The position numbers were made by a program, and so were the translations under genes. This document shows positions 26,757 through 33,864 of a stretch of 64,000 nucleotides of DNA, piece after piece. Every line of letters starts with the position of its first letter. Position 1 is the stretch's first letter. Location of the stretch: the NCBI GenBank assembly GCA_963794155.1, contig CAWCCX010000012.1, positions 62,001-126,000 on the forward strand. Reading direction: 5' to 3'. Source of the stretch: Roseiarcus sp963794155. Its GTDB lineage: Bacteria > Pseudomonadota > Alphaproteobacteria > Rhizobiales > Beijerinckiaceae. The notes under the pieces were generated by a model. That model worked only from the letters and a program-made list of their open reading frames with translations, was not told the origin of the DNA and did not search any database.

Positions 26757-27872
26757 ATGTCCCGTCCGCCGTTCCGCGCCGACCATGTCGGCAGCTTTCT
26801 TCGCCCCGAGCGGCTCAAGGAAGCGCGCGAGCGGTTCGCCGCCGGCCACATGGCGGCGGACGAACTGCACGCGATCGAGGACGACTGCATTCGCGAAGTG
26901 GTGCATGCCCAGGAGCACGTCGGCTTGCAGGGAATCACCGACGGCGAGTTTCGCCGCGGCTACTTTCACATCGATTTTCTCGAACGCCTCGAGGGGGTCG
27001 AGACCCACTACGGCGAATTCGTCGCCAAGTTCCGCAAGGACGACGGCTCCGAGGTCGGTTTCAAGCCGCCGACGATGCATGTCGGCAGCAAGATCAAATG
27101 GGTGGGGCCGATTCAGGGTCCGGACTTCGACTTCCTGAAGTCGGTTACGACCCGCACGCCGAAAGTCTGCATCCCGGCGCCGTCAATGCTGCATTTCCGC
27201 GGCGGGCGCGAGGCGATCAGCGAGGCGATCTATCCGGACCTCGAGGATTTCTACGCCGATCTGACTGCGGCCTATCGGGCTGAGATCGCCGATCTCGCGG
27301 CCCGGGGCCTGCGCTACCTTCAGTTCGACGACACCAATCTCGCCTATCTCTGCGATCCGGAGATTCGCGCCCGGACCAAAGCGCGCGGCGACGATCCGGA
27401 TTCGCTCACCCGCCTCTACTGCCGGCTGATCAACGATTCGATCCGCGACCGGCCGCGCGACATGACGGTTTCCGTCCATCTCTGTCGCGGCAATTTCAAG
27501 AGCGCCTGGGTCGCGCAGGGCGGCTATGAGCCGGTCGCCGAAATCCTCCTCAACGAGATGAAGATCGACGGCTTCTTCCTCGAATACGACGACGAGCGTT
27601 CCGGCGATTTCGCGCCGCTCCGCTTTGCGCCAAAAAGCGCGACCATCGTGCTTGGCCTGATGAGCTCGAAGCGGGCGGAGGCCGAGCCGAAGGACAGCGT
27701 CAAGCGCCGCATCGACGAGGCGACGAAATATGTTCCCTTAAGCCAATGCGCGCTCAGCCATCAGTGCGGCTTCTCCTCGACTGCGCACGGCAACGATCTC
27801 ACCGAGGCCGATCAGTGGATCAAGCTTGCGCGCCTGGTCGAAATCGCCGAAGAGGTCTGGGGTAAGACGTAA
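26757..27872 (+). CDS. MetE-like cobalamin-independent methyltransferase family protein
   Basis: A 371-residue protein of the UROD/MetE-like superfamily, comparable to the C-terminal half of MetE and to YxjG-type proteins that act as 5-methyltetrahydropteroyltriglutamate-homocysteine methyltransferases. It starts at an ATG (26757) behind GAGGGAGG. The N-terminus FRADHVGSFLRPERL, the strand LRYLQFDDTNLAYL and probable zinc ligands in VHLCRGN (His-x-Cys) and SHQCGFSS (Cys) fit the family. Without the N-terminal MetE half the substrate is uncertain; epoxyalkane:CoM transferase-like members share the same fold. Overall it is a confident family call and an open function. Confidence 0.85.
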   Translation: MSRPPFRADHVGSFLRPERLKEARERFAAGHMAADELHAIEDDCIREVVHAQEHVGLQGITDGEFRRGYFHIDFLERLEGVETHYGEFVAKFRKDDGSEVGFKPPTMHVGSKIKWVGPIQGPDFDFLKSVTTRTPKVCIPAPSMLHFRGGREAISEAIYPDLEDFYADLTAAYRAEIADLAARGLRYLQFDDTNLAYLCDPEIRARTKARGDDPDSLTRLYCRLINDSIRDRPRDMTVSVHLCRGNFKSAWVAQGGYEPVAEILLNEMKIDGFFLEYDDERSGDFAPLRFAPKSATIVLGLMSSKRAEAEPKDSVKRRIDEATKYVPLSQCALSHQCGFSSTAHGNDLTEADQWIKLARLVEIAEEVWGKT

Positions 27873-27963
27873 ACGGCCGTTCTCCGATCGCGACAAGCAA
27901 AGCCGCAGCGGACAAGCGCCCCTCGTCCCAGGACTTCGGGCGGCTTCGCGCCGGAAAAGTCCA

Positions 27964-27998
27964 CGCCCCGCCTGCCCTTTCAGCGGGCGGACGGGGCG
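27964..27998. terminator. GC-rich hairpin between convergent genes
   Basis: CGCCCCGCCTGCCC (27964-27977) can pair, with two G-U pairs, to GGGCGGACGGGGCG (27985-27998). It lies between the convergent MetE-like gene and the 28044-28469 gene. There is no T-run on either side, so it is at best a weak or factor-assisted terminator. Confidence 0.4.
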
Positions 27999-28043
27999 AT
28001 TCATCACTGCATGAGCGTTACGAGATTTGTCGGCCCGCGAACG

Positions 28044-28469
28044 TCAGGGGAAGCAGACCCGGTTGCCGGAGATGATGTCGCAGTATCCGGTCGCCCCAGG
28101 TTGAGGCGCGAGCTGGCTCTCGTAGCTGTAGGGCGGCGCGCCCGTGCCCGGACCCTCCGTGGCGCCTGGGCCGGCGGCCCCCATCATGCCAAACGGCGCT
28201 GCGATTATCGCGTAAGGCGCGCCGATCACAGCGCCCACCGGGCCCCAGGAGCCTTGATCGTACCCGAACCTTGCCGGACTGGCGTCGCAGACGCGGTTGC
28301 CGGCTATGATCTGGCAACTTCCAACCGCGCCGGGTTGAGGTCCGGTATGGTGGTAGGCGTATGGCGGCGTTCCCGGCTCTCCGCCAAAGGAATAGTCCTG
28401 GGCCGATGCGGCCGTTGCGAGGGCGCAAAGAGAAGCGGCCGAGGCGAGCGTCATCAGTGCGATTCTCAT
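28044..28469 (-). CDS. Secreted protein with two Cys-containing repeats, unknown function
   Basis: A 141-residue exported protein of unrecognised family. A signal peptide (LASAASLCALATAASA) is followed by two related units, each a Tyr/Pro/Gly-rich lead-in, a P-Q-P-G-A turn and a Cys-bracketed decamer: CQIIAGNRVC in the first and CDIISGNRVC at the very end. Between them lies a hydrophobic Gly/Ala-rich stretch (VGAVIGAPYAIIAAPFGMMGAAG) that might cross or embed in a membrane. The conserved Cys-x8-Cys spacing suggests a disulfide loop in each unit. Confidence 0.75.
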   Translation of the reverse strand: MRIALMTLASAASLCALATAASAQDYSFGGEPGTPPYAYHHTGPQPGAVGSCQIIAGNRVCDASPARFGYDQGSWGPVGAVIGAPYAIIAAPFGMMGAAGPGATEGPGTGAPPYSYESQLAPQPGATGYCDIISGNRVCFP

Positions 28470-28785
28470 GGTGTCTCTCCAATAGTTGTGGTCGTTGCCG
28501 CCTGACCCTGTCCCACGACAAAGTCCGCGGCTGCCCGCGATTCCTGGCCGCGGACTTATGCCGAACTCAACGGCGGACCGGCTCGCCGTGTTCCCCGGGA
28601 TGCTTGCTTTTGGGTTCCGGCGAGTTCACCTCCTCGTGAAGCTTCGGTCGAAGGGATTGCCGGCGAGGCGCAATACGCTATCCCGATGTTGTAAAGCGCC
28701 TTGGGGTGGCCTCTTGCGTCTTGGAGTATCGTTGTATAGCCGCACTTGAAACTATGCTCCGGCTCGCCTTCCGCCTCGGAGCCGT
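28470..28785. other. Intergenic region with an inverted repeat
   Basis: About 316 bases between divergent genes. AAGTCCGCGG (28521-28530) and CCGCGGACTT (28548-28557) form a perfect ten-base inverted repeat with a 17-base loop. A TATAG-like element near 28735 could be part of the aldehyde dehydrogenase promoter. No gene is supported here. Confidence 0.4.
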
Positions 28786-30324
28786 ATGGCCAGAATCCCG
28801 GAAACCGCCTTCAAAACGGGGAAGCTCATGGGACCTCATCTGAGAAGCGCGCTCGCCGACCCCACGGCAAAGGGGGAGAAGCCGTTCTGGTTCGACATGG
28901 ACAAGTGTTTCATCAACGGGCGCTGGGTCGCGGCGCAATCGGGGCGGACCCTGCCGATCGAAGACCCGTCGCGCGGAATCGAGATCGGCGAGATCGCCCG
29001 TGGAGAGGCTGCCGACATCGATGCCGCGGTCGAAGCGGCCGAGCGCGCGCTTCAGGGCGCCTGGGGGCGTCTGACGGCGACTGAGCGCGGGCGGCTGCTC
29101 GCAAAGCTCGCTGAACTCGTCAACGCGAGAGTCGAGGAACTCGCGCGCATCGAGGCGCTCGACGTCGGCAAGCCGCTGAAGCAAGGACGAGCCGACGCGC
29201 TGGCGTTGGCGCGCTACATGGAATTCTACGCCGGCGCGGCCGACAAGGTGATGGGCGAGACCATCCCCTATCTCGGCGGCTATACGGTCTACACCTTGCG
29301 CGAGCCGCACGGGGTGACCGGACATATCGTGCCGTGGAACTATCCGATGCAGATCGCCGGGCGCACGATCGGGGCGGCGCTGGCGATGGGCAACGCCTGC
29401 GTCTTGAAGCCGGCGGAGGAAGCCTGCCTCACCTCGCTTGCGCTCGCCGACCTCGCGCGGGAGGCGGGCTTTCCCGCAGGCGCGCTCAACGTCGTCCCGG
29501 GCCTTGGCGAGGAGGCCGGCGCGGCGCTTGCCGCCCATCCGGGCGTGAGACACCTTTCCTTCACCGGGTCGGTCGCCGTCGGGGCCCTGGTCCAGGCCGC
29601 GGCGGCTCGCCACGTCGCGCCGGTGACGCTCGAGCTCGGCGGCAAGTCGCCTCAGCTGGTGTTCGCCGACGCCGACCTCGACCGGGCGCTGCCGTTCCTC
29701 GTCAATGCAGGGATCCAGAATGCGGGGCAGACCTGCTCGGCGGCCTCGCGCATACTGGTCGAGCGTCGGCGCTATGGCGAGGTCGTCGAGCGGATGGCGA
29801 CGCGCTACCGAACATTGCAAGTCGGCCCGGCGGACGCCGATCTTGACGTCGGGCCGCTCATCTCCGAGCGGCAGAAGTCGATCGTGCGCCGATTCATCGC
29901 CGAGGGCGCGGATCTCAACACCGCCGCGACCGGCGAGATCGTCGGCGGCGCGCCGGAGGGGGGGCACTATGTCGCCCCGACGCTGTTCGCCGATGTCGCG
30001 CCTGGTCACCGCCTCGCCCAGGAGGAGATTTTCGGCCCTGTGCAGGTTGTCATTCCCTTCGACGACGAGGCCGAGGCGGTCGCGATCGCCAACGGGACCG
30101 GCTACGGCCTCGTGGCCGGCGTGTGGACGGCCGACGGAGGGCGGCAGATGCGGCTCGCCAAAGCGCTGCGCTCCGGGCAGGTGTTCATCAACAATTACGG
30201 TGCGGGCGGGGGCGTCGAGCTGCCGTTCGGCGGCGTCGGCAAATCGGGGCATGGCCGCGAGAAGGGCTTCGAAGCGCTCTACGGCTTCTCGGCGCTCAAA
30301 ACGGTCGCGGCGTGGCACGGCTGA
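28786..30324 (+). CDS. NAD(P)-dependent aldehyde dehydrogenase family protein
   Basis: A 512-residue aldehyde dehydrogenase. The cofactor region GHIVPWNYPMQIAGRTIG, the general-base Glu in VTLELGGKSPQLVF and the nucleophile Cys in NAGQTCSAASRIL are all present. The C-terminal EEIFGPVQVVIPFDDEAEAV and GYGLVAGVWT segments are typical of the betaine/gamma-aminobutyraldehyde dehydrogenase branch. The substrate is not predictable from these motifs. The first ATG (28786) is used; a Met 14 residues later, or starts closer to FINGRWV, would give a more usual length of about 480-490. The downstream lipoprotein gene overlaps its end. Confidence 0.9.
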   Translation: MARIPETAFKTGKLMGPHLRSALADPTAKGEKPFWFDMDKCFINGRWVAAQSGRTLPIEDPSRGIEIGEIARGEAADIDAAVEAAERALQGAWGRLTATERGRLLAKLAELVNARVEELARIEALDVGKPLKQGRADALALARYMEFYAGAADKVMGETIPYLGGYTVYTLREPHGVTGHIVPWNYPMQIAGRTIGAALAMGNACVLKPAEEACLTSLALADLAREAGFPAGALNVVPGLGEEAGAALAAHPGVRHLSFTGSVAVGALVQAAAARHVAPVTLELGGKSPQLVFADADLDRALPFLVNAGIQNAGQTCSAASRILVERRRYGEVVERMATRYRTLQVGPADADLDVGPLISERQKSIVRRFIAEGADLNTAATGEIVGGAPEGGHYVAPTLFADVAPGHRLAQEEIFGPVQVVIPFDDEAEAVAIANGTGYGLVAGVWTADGGRQMRLAKALRSGQVFINNYGAGGGVELPFGGVGKSGHGREKGFEALYGFSALKTVAAWHG

Positions 30325-30717
30325 AGCGCGCCCTTTTGGCCTGCGCGCTCGCTTTCGCGGCGGCCGGCTGCGCGACGCCGCCCGTGGTCAAGCGCGACTT
30401 ACCTCGATCAGTCGGCATGGCGAGGGGCGGCGCTCACCGTCCCCGGCCGGCAGAGGGTGGTCGACGCCGCTGCCGGCGCCGCGCCGCAAACGGTAACGCT
30501 GATCGACGTCGACGCGCGAGCGGAGGTCGCCGGCGACGCGGAACGGCGCGCGCGCATGATCGACCGCCGGGTTGCGACGGTGCGGGCTGAATTGCAGCGC
30601 AACGGAATATCCTCAGCCGATATCGCAGAGTGGCCCGGCGCCGGGCCGGACGGCGTCCAGACCTTTCCTCCCGCCGAGCTTCAGACGAAGAAGATGGTCG
30701 TCATCGCCCATTATTGA
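30312..30717 (+). pseudogene. Small lipoprotein gene interrupted by one frameshift
   Basis: The GTG at 30312 begins a lipoprotein signal (LLACALAFAAAGCATPP) overlapping the end of the aldehyde dehydrogenase gene. Soon after the lipobox the frame becomes nonsense. Dropping one base near 30396-30401 (for example one T of GACTTAC) joins it to DYLDQSAWRGAALTVPGRQ and then to the open frame ending at 30717 (TVTLIDVDARAEVAGDAE, KMVVIAHY). The repaired product is about 134 residues. The second half is faintly like OmpA-type or CpaD-like pili lipoproteins, but I do not assign it. The clean repair suggests an indel or base-calling error. Confidence 0.65.
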
Positions 30718-30772
30718 GCGGAGGCATGCACTTGCGCGTGCTAGAGAAGATGACTTCGAGTCGAACTCGCAA

Positions 30773-30902
30773 CCGTCATTGCGAGCGAAGCGAAGCAATC
30801 CAGGGGAACGTCGGGCGCCCTTCGGCCGCTGGATTGCTTCGTCGCCATAGCCCGACGAAAGACGGGCGTCTTTCGACGCCCTATGGCTCCTCGCAATGAC
30901 GG
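30773..30902. repeat. Interspersed palindromic element (cattgcgagcgaagcgaag type)
   Basis: The left arm CCGTCATTGCGAGCGAAGCG and following bases (30773-30803) pair with the right arm, read as CTGGATTGCTTCGTC... and CTCCTCGCAATGACGG ending at 30902. The right arm contains a nested hairpin, GCCATAG at 30843-30849 with CTATGGC at 30881-30887. This class of short palindromic repeat is scattered through many alphaproteobacterial genomes and gives rise to the spurious 'HCERSEAIQ' peptides often seen in databases. It lies between the broken lipoprotein gene and aroQ and carries no gene. Confidence 0.85.
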
Positions 30903-30924
30903 CGGCTTATTCAGGGGAAGCGTG

Positions 30925-31374
30925 GTGAGCCCGATCGTCGTCGTCCTGAACGGTCCCAATCTCAATCTGCTCGGCAAGCGCGAACCGGAGATATACGGCC
31001 GCGAGACGCTCGCCGACGTCGAAGCCGACTGCCGCCGCGTCGGGGCTGAGCTCGGGCTATCGATCGAATTTCATCAGAGCAATCGCGAATACGAGATCAT
31101 CGACTTCATTCACGGCGCTCGCGAGCGCACCGCCGGCATCGTGATCAATCCCGCCGCCTTCACCCACACCTCGGTCGCCATCCTCGATGCGCTTCATACG
31201 TTTTCAGGGCCAATCATCGAGGTGCACATTTCCAACGTCCACAAGCGCGAGGCTTTCCGGCATCATTCCTTCGTTTCGAGTGTCGCCTCCGGGGTCATCG
31301 TCGGCTGCGGCGCGCAGGGCTATGCGTTCGCGCTGCACCGGATCGCGACGCTGATTGGCGCGCAAAAAGGGTAG
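30925..31374 (+). CDS. aroQ: 3-dehydroquinate dehydratase, type II
   Basis: Type II dehydroquinase of the shikimate pathway, 149 residues. The N-terminal IVVVLNGPNLNLLGKREPE with the active-site Tyr in EIYG, the NPAAFTHTSVAILDAL segment and EVHISNVHKREAFRHHS are unmistakable. Starts are GTG codons at 30922 and 30925 behind AGGGGAA; the second gives the usual short N-terminus. The frame is open further upstream (30883) but there it reads through the palindromic repeat and is not real. Confidence 0.95.
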   Translation: MSPIVVVLNGPNLNLLGKREPEIYGRETLADVEADCRRVGAELGLSIEFHQSNREYEIIDFIHGARERTAGIVINPAAFTHTSVAILDALHTFSGPIIEVHISNVHKREAFRHHSFVSSVASGVIVGCGAQGYAFALHRIATLIGAQKG

Positions 31375-31439
31375 GGCCAAGCGGTCCCGCCCCCACACGC
31401 GGGGCGGGAATTCGGCCAGTCGCGCGAGAATGTACGATA

Positions 31440-32105
31440 TCACTGCACAACCGCCAGCGCGAAGCCGTCCCAGCCCTTGGCTCCCACAGTCTGAATTGCA
31501 GTGGCGCTCAGTCGCGGCTCGCGCGCGATCATCTCGAACATCCGCCGCACCCCGACAACGTCCGAATCCGTGCTCCTCGTTTCGGCGACCTCGCCGTCGC
31601 GCACGACGTTGTCGACCACGATCGCTGTTCCGGGGCGGGAAAGCCGCAGAGCCCATTCGAGATAGGCGGGATTGTTCTCCTTGTCGGCGTCAATGAAAAC
31701 GAAATCGAACGGCCCGAGCCCCTCGGCCTCGATCTTCGGCAGCGTCTCGAGCGCCGGGCCGGTTCTGACCTCGACCTTGGCGCCAAGACCGGCGCGGGCG
31801 ATGTTCCGGCGCGCGACTTCGGCGTGTCTGGCGCTCCGTTCGAGACTGATGAGCCGGCCGCGGTCGGGGAGCGCGCTTGCGAGCCAGATGGTCGAATAGC
31901 CGCCAAGCGTCCCGATCTCGAGCGCCTTCCGAGCCCCCATCATCCGCGCCAGGAGATGGATGAGCTTGCCTTGCGGCGCCGAGACGTCGATCGATGGCAG
32001 GCCGGCCGCCGCATTGGCGGCGAGCGCAGCCTCGAGCGCTGGGTCCGGGGCGACGATCGTCTCGGTGACATAGGCGTCGACCGCTCGCCAGAGATTCCGG
32101 TTCAC
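31440..32105 (-). CDS. O-methyltransferase (caffeoyl-CoA OMT family)
   Basis: A 221-residue AdoMet-dependent O-methyltransferase of the catechol/caffeoyl-CoA group. Motif I ALEIGTLGGYSTIWLA, the acidic LISLERSARHAEVARRNI, the metal-binding FDFVFIDADKENNPAYLEWAL and IVVDNVVRDG are in the expected order. Bacterial members methylate a wide range of catechols, so the substrate is open. It is followed on the same strand by cobT about 28 bases upstream, a spacing compatible with an operon, although no shared pathway is obvious. Confidence 0.9.
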   Translation of the reverse strand: MNRNLWRAVDAYVTETIVAPDPALEAALAANAAAGLPSIDVSAPQGKLIHLLARMMGARKALEIGTLGGYSTIWLASALPDRGRLISLERSARHAEVARRNIARAGLGAKVEVRTGPALETLPKIEAEGLGPFDFVFIDADKENNPAYLEWALRLSRPGTAIVVDNVVRDGEVAETRSTDSDVVGVRRMFEMIAREPRLSATAIQTVGAKGWDGFALAVVQ

Positions 32106-32133
32106 GGCGATCGGCTCCTCATCTTTCCGCGGT

Positions 32134-33156
32134 TCATTCTTCCTTGCCGGCCACGCCGGCTTCCGCGAACGTCGCCATGCCGTTGTGGCAGGCGACCGCG
32201 GCTTTGACGATTCCGACTGCCAGCGCCGCGCCGGAGCCCTCGCCGAGCCGCATCCCGAGATCGAGCAGCGGGATTTTGCCGATGCGCTTCAGCGCGTGCC
32301 GATGCGCGCGCTCGGCCGAGACATGGCCGGCGAGGCAATGGTCGAGCGCGGAATCGTCGAGGGCCTGCAGCACCGCGGCGGCCGCGCACACCACGAAGCC
32401 GTCCAGCACTACCGGGGTGCGGCGCAGGCGAGCGGCGAGAATCGCGCCCGCGATCGCGGCGGTCTCGCGCCCGCCGAGGCGGGCCAGAATCTCCAAAGGA
32501 TCGCTGAGATGCTGCTTGTGGCGCGCGACTGCGGCGCGCACCGCGTCGGCCTTGCGCCTCAAGCCGTCGTCGTCGACGCCAGTCCCGCGGCCGACCCACT
32601 CCTCCGCTTCGCCCCCGTAGAGCGCGTGATAAATCGCCGCCGCCGGGGTCGTGTTGCCAATGCCCATCTCGCCCAGGACGAGCAGATCGGGTTCGGAGGC
32701 GAGCGCCTCCATGCCGAAGGCCATCGTCGCCGCGCAGGCCTTCTCGTCGAGCGCCGGCTCCTGGGTGATGTCGCCGGTCGGCTTTTCGAGCGCCAGTTCG
32801 TAGACTTTCAGCGAGATGTCGAAGGTCTTGCAGATCTGATTGATGGCGGCGCCGCCGGCGGTGAAATTCGCCACCATCGCCTCGGTGACCGACGGCGGAA
32901 ACGCCGAGACCCCCTGCGCGACGACGCCGTGATTGCCGGCGAAGACCGCGACGAGCGGATTGTCGACATGCGGCCGCGCCGATCCCTGCCAGGCCGCCAT
33001 CCACTCGGCGATCTCCTCGAGCCGCCCGAGCGAGCCCGCGGGCTTGGTCAGTTGCCCCTCGCGCTCGCGCGCCGCCGCCCGCGCCGCCTCGTCCGCTTTG
33101 GGCATTTGGCCAAGAAGCGCGCGGATATCGTCGAAGGGGCGGGAGGCGGAAGACAT
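32134..33156 (-). CDS. cobT: Nicotinate-nucleotide--dimethylbenzimidazole phosphoribosyltransferase
   Basis: CobT of 340 residues makes alpha-ribazole phosphate for the lower ligand of cobalamin. Seen are LTKPAGSLGRLEEIAEWMA, VFAGNHGVVAQGVSAFP, LVLGEMGIGNTTPAAAI and the C-terminal MRLGEGSGAALA, whose Glu matches the catalytic base known from the Salmonella enzyme. The ATG at 33156 is chosen; an open frame to 33327 adds unrelated residues. No cobalamin riboswitch pattern was recognised upstream. Confidence 0.95.
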   Translation of the reverse strand: MSSASRPFDDIRALLGQMPKADEAARAAAREREGQLTKPAGSLGRLEEIAEWMAAWQGSARPHVDNPLVAVFAGNHGVVAQGVSAFPPSVTEAMVANFTAGGAAINQICKTFDISLKVYELALEKPTGDITQEPALDEKACAATMAFGMEALASEPDLLVLGEMGIGNTTPAAAIYHALYGGEAEEWVGRGTGVDDDGLRRKADAVRAAVARHKQHLSDPLEILARLGGRETAAIAGAILAARLRRTPVVLDGFVVCAAAAVLQALDDSALDHCLAGHVSAERAHRHALKRIGKIPLLDLGMRLGEGSGAALAVGIVKAAVACHNGMATFAEAGVAGKEE

Positions 33157-33341
33157 GAATTCGGTCTCGGCGCTGGATGGCGCCGCCCCTATAGGCGAAA
33201 ACGGGCCGGAGGGAAAAGGACGCCGCGCGTCGCTGCCGAAATCGCCAATCCCAATTCTTTTTACCTTGACAGAAGCGTCAATTTTGAACAAACTAACGAC
33301 GCTAGTTGACCCGCAATTCGATTTCAAAAGGGGAAACGATC

Positions 33342-33566
33342 ATGGTCAAGCAACGCATCATTCGCAACGCGATCAACCTGAGTATTCTTGGGTTGTTAGG
33401 GTTTGGGCTCCTTTTGGTCGACGCCGCTCCTTCGTTTGCCTACTGTGGCGGGCATTGCCAGATGGGTAAGATGTGCGGCGACTTGGTCGGCAAAAAAGGA
33501 CTAAAGGGCGATCAGAAGAGAGACGAATATCAAAAGTGTATGAGAGATCCCACCAGCTATAAGTAA
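33342..33566 (+). CDS. Small secreted Cys-containing protein, PsiF-repeat-like
   Basis: A 74-residue exported protein starting at 33342 behind GGGGAAA. A signal peptide (LSILGLLGFGLLLVDAAPSFA) precedes a 41-residue mature part with four Cys. The segment MCGDLVGKKGLKGDQKRDEYQKCM resembles a single PsiF repeat (Cys, KGLKGD, then Cys 15-20 residues on), known from a phosphate-starvation protein of unknown role. The resemblance is by eye. Its upstream region is A/T-rich with TTGACA at about 33267, a possible -35 element. Confidence 0.7.
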   Translation: MVKQRIIRNAINLSILGLLGFGLLLVDAAPSFAYCGGHCQMGKMCGDLVGKKGLKGDQKRDEYQKCMRDPTSYK

Positions 33567-33864
33567 TGTTGGCGATCACTAGACCTCGGCAGCGCATGTT
33601 TTGATAGAAGTTTACTCTGCGATTTAAATTCAGAACATGACGGCGACGCGGGTGCTTTTTGCCTCTTGAGGCGAATTGCGCTGGCGACGTGATCCGTGAT
33701 CAGAAAATCGGCGGTTTCCGTCGCGCCGAGAGACGAAGCGGTGCCGCTACGTCGCAGCTTCGCGACCCACCGCGTTCGATGCTTCGGTCGCGGACTTCGG
33801 GGGCTCGCTCGGCCATGGCCCAGGATCGCGGCGCCAGCGCTTGCTCCAGAAGCCCGCCGCGCCG
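33567..33864. other. Intergenic region, no gene seen
   Basis: Nearly 300 bases between the small secreted protein and the end of the sensor kinase gene. Frames present here are shadows of the kinase's downstream sequence or chance. No clear terminator hairpin with a T-run was found for either convergent gene. Confidence 0.4.

Noticed and set aside
30630..30977. Frames containing HCERSEAIQ-like peptides on both strands
   Set aside because: They are translations of the interspersed palindromic repeat, a well-known source of false proteins.
32900..33330. Cobalamin riboswitch ahead of cobT
   Set aside because: I looked for a conserved B12-box-like block upstream of 33156 on the reverse strand and saw none; the region is short and mostly coding-like or A/T-rich promoter of the neighbour.
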